A model generated the notes under the pieces. That model did not search any database and was not told the DNA's origin. It was given only the letters and a program-made list of their open reading frames with translations. Shown piece after piece: positions 1 through 7,686 of a stretch of 64,000 bases of DNA. The stretch is from Streptomyces luteolifulvus (lineage in GTDB: Bacteria > Actinomycetota > Actinomycetes > Streptomycetales > Streptomycetaceae): positions 1-64,000 of the forward strand of contig NZ_VZRB01000018.1 of NCBI RefSeq assembly GCF_008806595.1, read 5' to 3'. Every line of letters begins with the position of its first letter. Position 1 is the stretch's first letter. Made by a program: the position numbers and the translations under genes.

Positions 1-712
1 AGGCGCCGTACAGCGCCCGCTCCCGCTCCACCAGCAGCTCCAGCGTCGGCGACGCGGTCACCAGCTCCCGCAGCGGATACCGGGCCAGCACCGCATCCAC
101 CTCCGGCGTCAACGCCGCCGCAAGGCGCGCCGCCGCCGGGCGGGTCTCGTCCCGGAGGGCGTCGACCGCTGCCCCGAGCACATCCCGTGCGCCCCCGTCC
201 TTGGGAGCACCGGCGGCCGCCCGCTCGTACAGCCGCGCGCCCTCCTCCAGGACGAGATCCGTGTCCAGTCCCGCCGGGATCTTGATCTCGGCGTGGTGGC
301 GCCAGGTGGTGACCGGGTCGCCCCAGGCCTCCACGGCGTACGTCCAGCGGCCCGGTTCGCCGACGGTGACGTCGGCTCCCCAGCGGTCGGTGCCGGGGGC
401 GAGCTCCCGCATCGGGGTCCAGGGGCCGGTCCGGCCCCGGGGATCCGTCAGCACGACGTTGGCGGCGACGGCGTCGTGCCCCTCACGGAACACGGTGGCC
501 GAGATCTCGAACGTCTCGCCGGTGACCGCCTTGGCCGGCCTGCGCCCGTGATGGACGACCGGCCGGACGTCGAGAACGGGTATGCGCCCGATGCCCGCGG
601 GGCCGCCCGCGGAGGGTGGCTCCGGGGCCGGTGAGCCTGCGGGGACCTGGCGCACGGAGGGCGCCTCGGCGCTGGATGTCGGGGGTGCTGACGAGTGGTG
701 CGTGGCGGGCAT
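1..712 (-). CDS. glgE: Alpha-1,4-glucan:maltose-1-phosphate maltosyltransferase GlgE, N-terminal part (3' end beyond window)
   Basis: GlgE extends alpha-1,4-glucan using maltose-1-phosphate and is the key enzyme of the actinobacterial GlgE (trehalose-to-glycogen) pathway. Only the first 237 codons lie in the window. ATG at 712-710 is preceded by AGGAGCG about 5 nt upstream. After a Pro/Ser/Ala-rich start of about 45 residues comes the N-terminal DUF3416 domain, with the signature IGRIPVLDVRP near residue 41, a KAVTGETFEISATVFREG strand, and the helical insert ending at the edge. The GH13 catalytic barrel is off the left side. glgP and glgX in the same window support a glycogen role. Identification rests on family-typical sequence; paralogues glgE1 and glgE2 cannot be told apart here. 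Confidence 0.9.
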   Translation of the reverse strand, partial: MPATHHSSAPPTSSAEAPSVRQVPAGSPAPEPPSAGGPAGIGRIPVLDVRPVVHHGRRPAKAVTGETFEISATVFREGHDAVAANVVLTDPRGRTGPWTPMRELAPGTDRWGADVTVGEPGRWTYAVEAWGDPVTTWRHHAEIKIPAGLDTDLVLEEGARLYERAAAGAPKDGGARDVLGAAVDALRDETRPAAARLAAALTPEVDAVLARYPLRELVTASPTLELLVERERALYGA

Positions 713-813
713 GACCGCTCCTGTCCGCGTCAACGTGGGTGGGCGGATGGCTATGGGGAGGTGGGTCCTGCGTGGTGTTGTGAAGTACCTGGGGGGTGAT
801 ACGGGGGAGCCTT

Positions 814-832
814 CCCACCCTATTCGGGTGGG
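814..832. other. Perfect 7-bp hairpin in the glgE leader/promoter region
   Basis: CCCACCC (814-820) and GGGTGGG (826-832) form a perfect inverted repeat around a 5-nt loop, about 100 nt upstream of the glgE start. No T tract follows on either strand. It could be a regulator site or a leader structure of glgE. The rest of 713-881 shows no gene. Confidence 0.35.
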
Positions 833-881
833 CAATCCGGCACTTTGTTAACTACTCGCGCGTATGTCTACACACAAGATG

Positions 882-906
882 GGCCCCGTTCGGGAGGAAC
901 GGGGCC
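882..906 (-). terminator. Hairpin downstream of the subtilase gene
   Basis: GGCCCCGTTC and GAACGGGGCC form a perfect 10-bp stem with a 5-nt loop, 16 nt after the stop codon at 922. On the reverse strand it is followed by CATCTTGTG, a poor U tract, so it may terminate transcription only partly. Confidence 0.6.
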
Positions 907-921
907 GATCCTCGCACTCCA

Positions 922-2127
922 TCATGACGAGCTCGTGACCTGCAGAAGTTTGTTCGGTGATCCGAGCCCCCGTCCGGACACCCTGCCGGTTGCCGCCCCG
1001 GCGACCAGCGCCCGGGAAACCTGGGCGGGTGTCGCCCTCGGGTGGCCGGCCAGGTAGAGCGCGGCCGCGCCCGCCGCGTGCGGCGTCGCCATCGACGTAC
1101 CGGAGTAGGTCGCCCGGCCGGTGTCGCTCGCGTGGGACGCCGAGGTGATCGAGACGCCCGGGGCGAACAGATCGAGGGCCGAGCCGAAATTGGAGAAGCC
1201 CGCCCTGGCGTCCTTGCGGTCGGTGGCGCCGACGGTGATCGCCTCCCTCACGTCCGCGGGGGAGGAGAGGCCTGCCGGCAGCCCGTCATTGCCCGCGGCG
1301 ACCGTGTAGGTGACACCGGACGCGATCGAGCTGCGTACGGCGGCGTCCAGCTGCGCGTTGTAGGAGCCGCCCAGACTGAGGTTGGCGACCGCCGGCTTCC
1401 TCGCATGCCGGGTGACCCAGTCGATGCCCGCGATGACCTGCGCGACCGTGCCCGCGCCCGCGGTGTCGAGGACGCGTACGGAGACCACCCTCGCCTTCTT
1501 GGCGACGCCGTACTTCGTGCCGGCGACGGTGCCGGCGACATGTGTGCCGTGGCCGTTGCCGTCCCCCGCCGATCTGTCGTTTCCGACGAAGTCCCAGCCG
1601 TGGCTCGCCCGGCCGCCGAAGTCCTTGTGGCTGATCCGGATGCCGGTGTCGATCACATACACCGTGACCCCGGCGCCCCCGGAGTCCGGCCAGGTGTACC
1701 TGCCGTTCAGCGGCAGCCTCGGCTGGTCGACACGGTCCAGGCCCCAGGACGGCGGGTTCTTCTGCGTGTGGTCCAGGCTCACGCGGGTGTCCTGGACGAC
1801 CGAGGCGACCCGGGAGTCCGCCGCGAGCAGCCTCGCCTGTCTCGCGCCGGCCCTGACCGCGTAGCCGTTGAGCACCGTGCCGTAGGTGTGGCTGATGCGT
1901 GCCCCGTACTTCTCGGCGAGGCTCTTCCCGGCCGCCGAGGGAGCCTGCGTAGCCCCCTTCAGGGTCACCAGGTAACTTCCGCCGACGGAACCGGGCCGTC
2001 CGGCGCCGAACACCCGCCCCTCCGGTGCGGCCTGCGCGGGCAGGGCGATGGCCGACAGCGCCGCGGCACAGACCACCGCGGTCAGGCCCCCCGCCCGGCG
2101 CAGACGCCGTGTTCGCGTCCGTGCCAT
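922..2127 (-). CDS. Secreted subtilisin-like serine protease (S8 family)
   Basis: This is a 401-residue extracellular endopeptidase of the subtilase family. A basic, hydrophobic Sec signal (about residues 1-33, ending AQAA) is followed by an I9-type inhibitor prodomain (about 50-120) and the catalytic domain (about 127-400). The triad is visible: Asp160 in VIDTG, His193 in GHGTHVAGT and Ser345 in GTSMATPHAAG, with Asn280 as the oxyanion residue in AAGNDG. It is thus a complete, probably active proteinase-K-like enzyme without a C-terminal accessory domain. ATG at 2127 has GAGGAGGGG upstream. It is divergent from glgP. Two secreted metalloproteases lie nearby, so this area is rich in exoproteases. 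Length and order of domains fit the Streptomyces family. Confidence 0.93.
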   Translation of the reverse strand: MARTRTRRLRRAGGLTAVVCAAALSAIALPAQAAPEGRVFGAGRPGSVGGSYLVTLKGATQAPSAAGKSLAEKYGARISHTYGTVLNGYAVRAGARQARLLAADSRVASVVQDTRVSLDHTQKNPPSWGLDRVDQPRLPLNGRYTWPDSGGAGVTVYVIDTGIRISHKDFGGRASHGWDFVGNDRSAGDGNGHGTHVAGTVAGTKYGVAKKARVVSVRVLDTAGAGTVAQVIAGIDWVTRHARKPAVANLSLGGSYNAQLDAAVRSSIASGVTYTVAAGNDGLPAGLSSPADVREAITVGATDRKDARAGFSNFGSALDLFAPGVSITSASHASDTGRATYSGTSMATPHAAGAAALYLAGHPRATPAQVSRALVAGAATGRVSGRGLGSPNKLLQVTSSS

Positions 2128-2406
2128 GGTGTGAGATCCCCTCCTCAGCTCGGCACACGCCGGCCGCGGTCCCCGTGCACTCGGCACGGCCGGATGCCTC
2201 TGTGCAGCCTCTCGTGTGCTGTGAGTCACCACAAGAACGCGTACGGGGTGGAATCGGCCGTATCGGATCAGTAGGCGTGGGTCGACACCGCCGGGCACCC
2301 GCCGCAACGCGCCGTGGTTCCCGGGCTCCCGCACCGATACCGTCGAAGGAGACGACGAGACGCACAGTGCGGTGCGTCCTCTTCCGCACGCCTGGAGAGG
2401 TGGCAA
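2128..2406. promoter_or_regulatory. Divergent promoter region between subtilase and glgP
   Basis: This 279-bp gap must hold promoters for both genes. The glgP side ends in GGAGAGG (2394-2400), a clear ribosome binding site 6 nt before the GTG. The subtilase side has GAGGAGGGG. I could not assign -35/-10 pairs with confidence, and I see no credible gene in it. Confidence 0.5.
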
Positions 2407-5025
2407 GTGAAGGCGATCCGTCGATTCACCGTCCGTCCTGTTCTCCCCGAACCGCTCAGGCCGCTCAGTGAGCTGGCCCGCAATCTGCGCTGGTCCTGGC
2501 ACGCGGAGACCCGTGACCTCTTCCAGTCCGTCGACCCCGAGCTCTGGTCCGCCTGTGACGGCGATCCCGTGCGTCTCCTGGGCGGCGTACCGCCCCAGCG
2601 GCTCGCGGAGCTGGCCGAGGACCACCGCTTCCTGCGCCGCCTCACCGCGGTCGTCGACGACCTGAACGACTATGTGACGGGCGACCGCTGGTACCAGGAC
2701 CAGACCTCCGAGCTGCCCGCGGCCGTCGCCTACTTCTCGCCCGAGTTCGGCATCGCGGCCGCCCTGCCCCAGTACTCCGGCGGCCTCGGCATCCTCGCCG
2801 GCGACCATCTCAAGGCGGCCAGCGATCTCGGTGTGCCGCTGATCGGCGTGGGGCTCCTGTACCGGCACGGCTACTTCCGCCAGACCCTGTCCCGGGACGG
2901 CTGGCAGCAGGAGCACTATCCGGTCCTCGACCCCAATGAACTGCCCGTCGCCCTGCTGAAGGAGCCCGACGGCACCCCGGCCCAGGTCTCCCTCGCCCTG
3001 CCCGGCGGCACAGGGCTGCACGCCCGGATCTGGCTGGCCCAGGTCGGCCGGGTTCCGCTGCTGATGCTGGACTCGGACGTCGAGGAGAACGACCTCGGCG
3101 AACGCGGGGTCACCGACCGGCTCTACGGCGGCGGCAGCGAGCACCGGCTGCTGCAGGAGATGCTGCTCGGCATAGGAGGAGTCCGTGCCGTGCGCACGTA
3201 CTGCCGGCTCACCGGCCATGCCGAACCCGAGGTCTTCCACACCAACGAAGGACACGCCGGCTTCCTCGGTCTGGAACGCATCGCCGAACTGTGCGACCAG
3301 GGGCTGGACTTCGACTCCGCCCTGGAGGCGGTGCGCGCAGGCACCGTCTTCACCACGCACACCCCCGTCCCCGCCGGGATCGACCGCTTCGACCGCGAGC
3401 TCGTCGCCCGCCACTTCGGCCCCGACGCCGAACTCCCGCGCATCGACCTCGGACGCATCCTGAACCTGGGCATGGAGACCTACCCGGGCGGCGAACCCAA
3501 CCTGTTCAACATGGCCGTGATGGGTCTGCGCCTCGGCCAGCGCGCCAACGGAGTCTCCCTGCTGCACGGCCACGTCAGCCGGGAGATGTTCTCGGGCCTG
3601 TGGCCGGGATTCGACCCCGACGAGGTGCCCATCACCTCCGTGACCAACGGGGTGCACGCCCCGACCTGGGTCGCGCCGGAGGTCTTCCGGCTCGGTGCCC
3701 GGCAGATCGGGGCCCAGCGCACCGAGGACGCCATGAGCGTGGGCGGCTCGGACCGCTGGGACGCGGTCGCGGAGATCCCCGACCCGGACATCTGGGAGCT
3801 GCGCCGCAACCTGCGCGAGCAACTGGTGACGGAGGTGCGCGAGCGGCTGCGCGCCTCCTGGCGGCAGCGCGGCGCCGGCACCGCCGAGCTGGGCTGGATC
3901 GACTCGGTGCTCGACCCCGACGTCCTCACCATCGGATTCGCGCGGCGTGTGCCGTCGTACAAGCGACTGACGCTGATGCTGCGCGACCGCGACCGGCTGA
4001 TGGAGCTGCTGCTGCACCCGGAGCGGCCGGTCCAGATCGTCGTGGCGGGCAAGGCGCACCCCGCGGACGACGGCGGCAAGCGGCTCGTGCAGGAGCTGGT
4101 GCGCTTCGCCGACGACCCACGGGTCCGCCACCGGATCGTGTTCCTGCCCGACTACGGCATGGCGATGGCGCAGAAGCTCTACCCGGGCTGTGACATCTGG
4201 CTGAACAACCCGCTGCGGCCGCTGGAGGCCTGCGGCACGTCCGGCATGAAGGCGGCCCTCAACGGCTGCCTCAACCTCTCCGTACTGGACGGCTGGTGGG
4301 ACGAGTGGTTCCAGCCGGACTTCGGCTGGGCGATCCCCACGGCCGACGGCTCCGGCACGGACGCCGACCACCGCGACGACCTGGAGGCCGCCGCCCTCTA
4401 CGACCTCCTGGAACAGCGGGTGACCCCCCGCTTCTACGAGCACGGCCAGGGCGGTCTGCCCGACCGCTGGATCGAGATGGTCCGCCAGACCCTCACCCTG
4501 CTCGGTCCCAAGCTGCTGGCCGGCCGTATGGTCCGGGAGTACGTCGAGCGCCTCTACACGCCGGCCGCTCTCGCCCATCGCTCGATGGACATCGACTCGG
4601 CGCGCGAAGTCGCCGCCTGGAAGGCCAAGGTGCGCTCGGCCTGGCCCGGGGTGAGCGTCGACCACGTCGAGACGTCCGCGGCGACGGCCACCGCGGAACT
4701 CGGCACGACGCTGTCGCTGCGGGTGCTCGTGGCCCTCGGCGCGCTCCACCCCGACGACGTCGAGGTCCAGGTGGTCTCGGGCCGCGTCGATCCGGAGGAC
4801 CGCATCGCCGACGCGTCGACCGTCCCGCTGAAACCGGCGGGCGGCCCCGACCACGAGGGGCGGTGGCTGTACGAGGGCCCGCTCTCCCTGGAACGCACCG
4901 GCCCGTACGGCTACACGGTCCGCATCCTCCCCGCCCACCGCCTGCTGGCATCGGGCGCGGAGATGGGCCTGGTGGCGGTGCCGTCGGAGGAGCTGGTGGA
5001 GGGGGCGGGAGTGCTGATGCGGTGA
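2407..5025 (+). CDS. glgP: Alpha-glucan (glycogen) phosphorylase
   Basis: This 872-residue enzyme releases glucose-1-phosphate from alpha-1,4-glucan in the cytoplasm and belongs to the GT35 alpha-glucan phosphorylase subgroup with an N-terminal DUF3417 region (about residues 10-120). The family hallmark EACGTSGMKAALNG is present and places the PLP Schiff-base lysine at Lys615. VTNGVHAPTW and an N-terminal PLP-phosphorylase core (YFSPEFGIA, SGGLGILAGDH) are also seen. I chose GTG at 2407 because GGAGAGG sits 6 nt upstream and translation then starts with the family-typical MKAIRRFTVRP; the frame is open further upstream, but without a better site. With glgE on its left and glgX further right it completes a set for making and mobilising glycogen. 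Confidence 0.95.
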   Translation: MKAIRRFTVRPVLPEPLRPLSELARNLRWSWHAETRDLFQSVDPELWSACDGDPVRLLGGVPPQRLAELAEDHRFLRRLTAVVDDLNDYVTGDRWYQDQTSELPAAVAYFSPEFGIAAALPQYSGGLGILAGDHLKAASDLGVPLIGVGLLYRHGYFRQTLSRDGWQQEHYPVLDPNELPVALLKEPDGTPAQVSLALPGGTGLHARIWLAQVGRVPLLMLDSDVEENDLGERGVTDRLYGGGSEHRLLQEMLLGIGGVRAVRTYCRLTGHAEPEVFHTNEGHAGFLGLERIAELCDQGLDFDSALEAVRAGTVFTTHTPVPAGIDRFDRELVARHFGPDAELPRIDLGRILNLGMETYPGGEPNLFNMAVMGLRLGQRANGVSLLHGHVSREMFSGLWPGFDPDEVPITSVTNGVHAPTWVAPEVFRLGARQIGAQRTEDAMSVGGSDRWDAVAEIPDPDIWELRRNLREQLVTEVRERLRASWRQRGAGTAELGWIDSVLDPDVLTIGFARRVPSYKRLTLMLRDRDRLMELLLHPERPVQIVVAGKAHPADDGGKRLVQELVRFADDPRVRHRIVFLPDYGMAMAQKLYPGCDIWLNNPLRPLEACGTSGMKAALNGCLNLSVLDGWWDEWFQPDFGWAIPTADGSGTDADHRDDLEAAALYDLLEQRVTPRFYEHGQGGLPDRWIEMVRQTLTLLGPKLLAGRMVREYVERLYTPAALAHRSMDIDSAREVAAWKAKVRSAWPGVSVDHVETSAATATAELGTTLSLRVLVALGALHPDDVEVQVVSGRVDPEDRIADASTVPLKPAGGPDHEGRWLYEGPLSLERTGPYGYTVRILPAHRLLASGAEMGLVAVPSEELVEGAGVLMR

Positions 5026-5079
5026 GCTGATGCGGAGCTGATGCCGCGGGGCCCGGCCGCATTCCGGACGGCCGGGCTC

Positions 5080-5123
5080 AGAGCGTGTGTCATGTCCCCG
5101 GCCCGGGACGCGACACACGCTCT
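5080..5123. terminator. Bidirectional terminator between glgP and the DUF1990 gene
   Basis: AGAGCGTGTGTC (5080-5091) pairs perfectly with GACACACGCTCT (5112-5123), a 12-bp stem with a G/C-rich inner part. It lies between two convergent genes and its right arm touches the stop codon of the DUF1990 gene. There is no clear U tract. Confidence 0.7.
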
Positions 5124-5641
5124 CAGATCTTCTCGACGGGTGCGATCAGCTTGCGCAGTACGGTCCCGCACCGCCGTGCGTAGGCATGTTGCAGCCCCCG
5201 TGTCGCCGGGCCGCCCGCCCTGGCGTACCACTTCGCTGCTCGGCTGAACGCGTTCACGGTCAGCCAGACCGTGCCGTCGCCCGTGCGGTCCACGACGAAC
5301 GACTCCTCGCCGCACTCCGGGTGTCCGGTCAGCGTGCCGTACGCCCATCCGGCGCGACGGGATTCCTCGACCGTCCACACCACCCGGCAGGGCGCCCTGA
5401 TCACGCCGGCCAGGGTGACGGTGACATCCACGTCCACGGCCGCGCGGTCCGCGCTCGCGTCGATCCCGACGCCCATCGCGCGATGCATCTCCCAGGTGAG
5501 AACGGCCTCGGCGGCACGCCGGAAGACATCCCGGCCCTCGCCGATACGGGTGCGCACATGCAGGGGGTGGAAGCCCGGCGGGCAGAAGGCGCTGTCGCGG
5601 GTCGCGCCGACGTCGTCGTATGTGAAGGACGGCAAAGACAT
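5123..5641 (-). CDS. DUF1990 family protein
   Basis: This 172-residue protein has the typical DUF1990 opening SFTYDDVGATR and the conserved internal pattern (GFHPLHVRTRIGEG, then EMHRAMG, then YGTLTGHPECGEESF). The family is common in actinobacteria and plants, has no established enzyme activity, and is predicted to be a soluble START-like or lipid-binding fold; I infer nothing further. ATG at 5641 starts at the family-conserved MSLPSF; an in-frame TTG at 5650 would add three residues. It lies convergent to glgP and in the same direction as the metalloprotease upstream, 71 nt away. Confidence 0.85.
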   Translation of the reverse strand: MSLPSFTYDDVGATRDSAFCPPGFHPLHVRTRIGEGRDVFRRAAEAVLTWEMHRAMGVGIDASADRAAVDVDVTVTLAGVIRAPCRVVWTVEESRRAGWAYGTLTGHPECGEESFVVDRTGDGTVWLTVNAFSRAAKWYARAGGPATRGLQHAYARRCGTVLRKLIAPVEKI

Positions 5642-5712
5642 GGCACCCAAGGGTAGGGCGGCCCCCGGGAATGCCGTCGTCCCGGGGGCCGCCGTGTCAA
5701 CGATGGTGACCG

Positions 5713-7380
5713 TCAGCCGACGTTGACCGCCGACCAGGCCGCCGCCACCGCCTTGTACTCCGTGCTGCCGGAGCCGTACAGGGCGGCCGCCGCGCTCAGC
5801 GTGCCGGTGCGGGCCGCCTTGTAGTTGGTCGTCGACGTGAAGTAGGTCGTCAGCGCCTTGTACCAGATCTGCAGCGCCTTGGCGCGGCCGATGCCGGTGA
5901 CCGTGGAGCCGTTGGACGTCGGGGAGTTGTAGCTGACCCCGTTGATCGTCTTGGCGCCGCTGCCCTCCGCGAGGAGGTAGAAGAAGTGGTTCGCGACGCC
6001 GGACGAGTAGTGGACGTCCAGGTTGCCGACGGAGGAGGACCAGTTGTCCGCCGAGCCGCCGTCCTTGCTGGGCTTGTCCATGTAGCGCAGCGGGGTGCCG
6101 TCGCCGTTGATGTCGATCTCCTCGCCGATGAGGTAGTCACCGACGTCGTTGGAGTTGTTCGCGTAGAACTCCACGCCCGTACCGAAGATGTCGGAGGTCG
6201 CCTCGTTGAGACCGCCGGACTCGCCCGAGTACTCCAGGCCCGCGGTGTTGGAGGTGACACCGTGGCTCATCTCGTGGCCGGCCACGTCCAGCGAGGTCAG
6301 CGGGTTGACGTTGCCCTCGCCGTCGCCGTACGTCATGCAGAAGCAGTCGTCGTCCCAGAACGCGTTGACGTACGCGTTGCCGTAGTGGACGCGGGAGTAG
6401 GCCGCCACGCCGTTGTTCTTGATGCCGCTGCGCCCGAAGGCGGACTTGTAGAAGTCCCAGGTGGTCGCCGCGCCGTAGGCGGCGTCGACGGCCGCGGTCT
6501 GGTCGGCGGTCGAGCTGGAGGCCGCGCCGGTGCCCCAGACGTCGTCCGCGTCGGTGAACAGGGTGCCCGCGGAGGAACTGCTGCTGTGCTTCTTGTTGTA
6601 CGTCTTGTGGCCGCCGCGCGTGGTGTCGTACAGCTGGTACGTCGAGCCCGACTTGGTGGTGTTGAGGCCGACCGTGCCCGAGTAGAGGCTCTTGCCGGTG
6701 CCGGTCTCGATGCCCTGGTACTCGTAGAGCTTCTTGCCGGTGGCGGCATCCGTGATGACGTGGAGCTCGTTCGGGGTGCCGTCGTCCTGGAGCCCGCCGA
6801 CGACCGTCTCGTAGGCCAGGGTCGGCTTGCCGTCGCCCGCCCAGATCACCTTGCGCGGGGCCCGGTCGGCGGCGGGCTGCTCGGAGCCGGCGCTCTTCGC
6901 GGCGGTGAGCGCCTGCTTCTCGGCCTTGGCGGCGGCGATCTGCGGTGTCACGGAGGCGACCTTGATGGTGGCCTTGACCGCCTTCGTCACGCTTCTGGTC
7001 GCGCCGGACGCGGACTGGTGGACGATCAGGTCGCCGCCGAGGACGGGGAGACCGGCGTAGGTGCGCTCGTAGCGGGTGTGGACGGCGCCGTCGGCGTCCT
7101 TGACGACATCCTTGACGACCAGCTTCTCCTTGACGCCGAGGCCTATCTCCTGGGCCGTGCCTGCCGCGCCGGCCTGCTGCTGCTCGATGAGCGAGGTGCG
7201 GGCTGCCGCGGAGAGCTGCACCGGTGCGCCGGCGAGGGCGGCCGCCTTGCCGGCCGAGTCCGCCGGGACCTGGGCGGTGGCCGCGGTGGCGGTCAGTCCG
7301 GTGGTGAGCAGGGCTCCGGCGGCGACGACGGTCGCGATGGCCGTCGTGGTGCGCTTGTGACGCGCGTAGAGGTGGCTCAC
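5713..7380 (-). CDS. Secreted thermolysin-like zinc metalloprotease (M4)
   Basis: This 555-residue extracellular neutral protease has a Sec signal (about 1-36, ending ATAATAQ), an FTP/propeptide region (about 70-215), an M4 catalytic domain (about 225-375) and an M4 alpha-helical C-terminal domain (about 378-555). The zinc site is His369-Glu370-Met-Ser-His373 with third ligand Glu393 in GGLNEATSD; the proton-donor histidine is His457 in DVHYSSG. All key residues are present. GTG at 7380 has AAGGAG 7 nt upstream. The two Cys in CFCMT next to the active site also occur in the neighbouring paralogue. It lacks the P domain of that neighbour. The two genes are clearly a tandem duplication. Confidence 0.94.
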   Translation of the reverse strand: MSHLYARHKRTTTAIATVVAAGALLTTGLTATAATAQVPADSAGKAAALAGAPVQLSAAARTSLIEQQQAGAAGTAQEIGLGVKEKLVVKDVVKDADGAVHTRYERTYAGLPVLGGDLIVHQSASGATRSVTKAVKATIKVASVTPQIAAAKAEKQALTAAKSAGSEQPAADRAPRKVIWAGDGKPTLAYETVVGGLQDDGTPNELHVITDAATGKKLYEYQGIETGTGKSLYSGTVGLNTTKSGSTYQLYDTTRGGHKTYNKKHSSSSSAGTLFTDADDVWGTGAASSSTADQTAAVDAAYGAATTWDFYKSAFGRSGIKNNGVAAYSRVHYGNAYVNAFWDDDCFCMTYGDGEGNVNPLTSLDVAGHEMSHGVTSNTAGLEYSGESGGLNEATSDIFGTGVEFYANNSNDVGDYLIGEEIDINGDGTPLRYMDKPSKDGGSADNWSSSVGNLDVHYSSGVANHFFYLLAEGSGAKTINGVSYNSPTSNGSTVTGIGRAKALQIWYKALTTYFTSTTNYKAARTGTLSAAAALYGSGSTEYKAVAAAWSAVNVG

Positions 7381-7614
7381 GCAAGCTCCTTATGTGGGGG
7401 AGTCCGCAGGGCGTGGGGTTGCCCGCGGAGATGGTGAAGTTGCTCAAGCGGCGTGAGGGAAGACTGACACTGGGGACGCGTACATGTCAGGACCCCGAAG
7501 TGATGTTGGCTCAAAGTCGACTACCGGGTGAAGATTGCCGGAATGTAAACGGGGCGGACCTCCGCAAAGCGCAGGTCAAGCGGCAACCAGACCCAGGCAT
7601 GACCATGGCAAAAA
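7381..7614 (-). promoter_or_regulatory. Upstream region of the M4 protease
   Basis: 234 bp without a gene. On the reverse strand I see a TTTACA hexamer followed 18 nt later by GGTAGT as one possible promoter, and TTGACC further upstream as another. Neither is decisive. Confidence 0.3.
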
Positions 7615-7652
7615 GGCGCCGCCCCGGAGAGCCGTGTCTCCGGAGCGGCGCC
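7615..7652 (-). terminator. Intrinsic terminator of the P-domain metalloprotease gene
   Basis: A 15-bp stem (7615-7629 with 7638-7652; one G-U pair on the reverse-strand RNA) with an 8-nt loop is followed on the reverse strand by TTTTTGCC. It lies 34 nt after the stop of the 680-residue protease. This is a textbook intrinsic terminator and separates the two protease genes transcriptionally. Confidence 0.88.
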
Positions 7653-7686
7653 CTGTCGGAGGTCTGGAACCCTCGGGCCGTACGGC

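Noticed and set aside
2128..5118. A 1398-residue reading of the subtilase frame extended upstream through glgP
   Set aside because: The signal peptide begins at 2127 with a strong ribosome binding site; the upstream part is antisense to glgP and has no protein character.
5986..7437. Long open frames opposite known genes (also at 7906-9675 +, 11774-14908 +, 46193-48826 -, 57432-60200 -)
   Set aside because: They mirror real genes of high third-position GC. Their translations are Arg/Gly/Val/Asp-rich without family motifs and have no ribosome binding sites.
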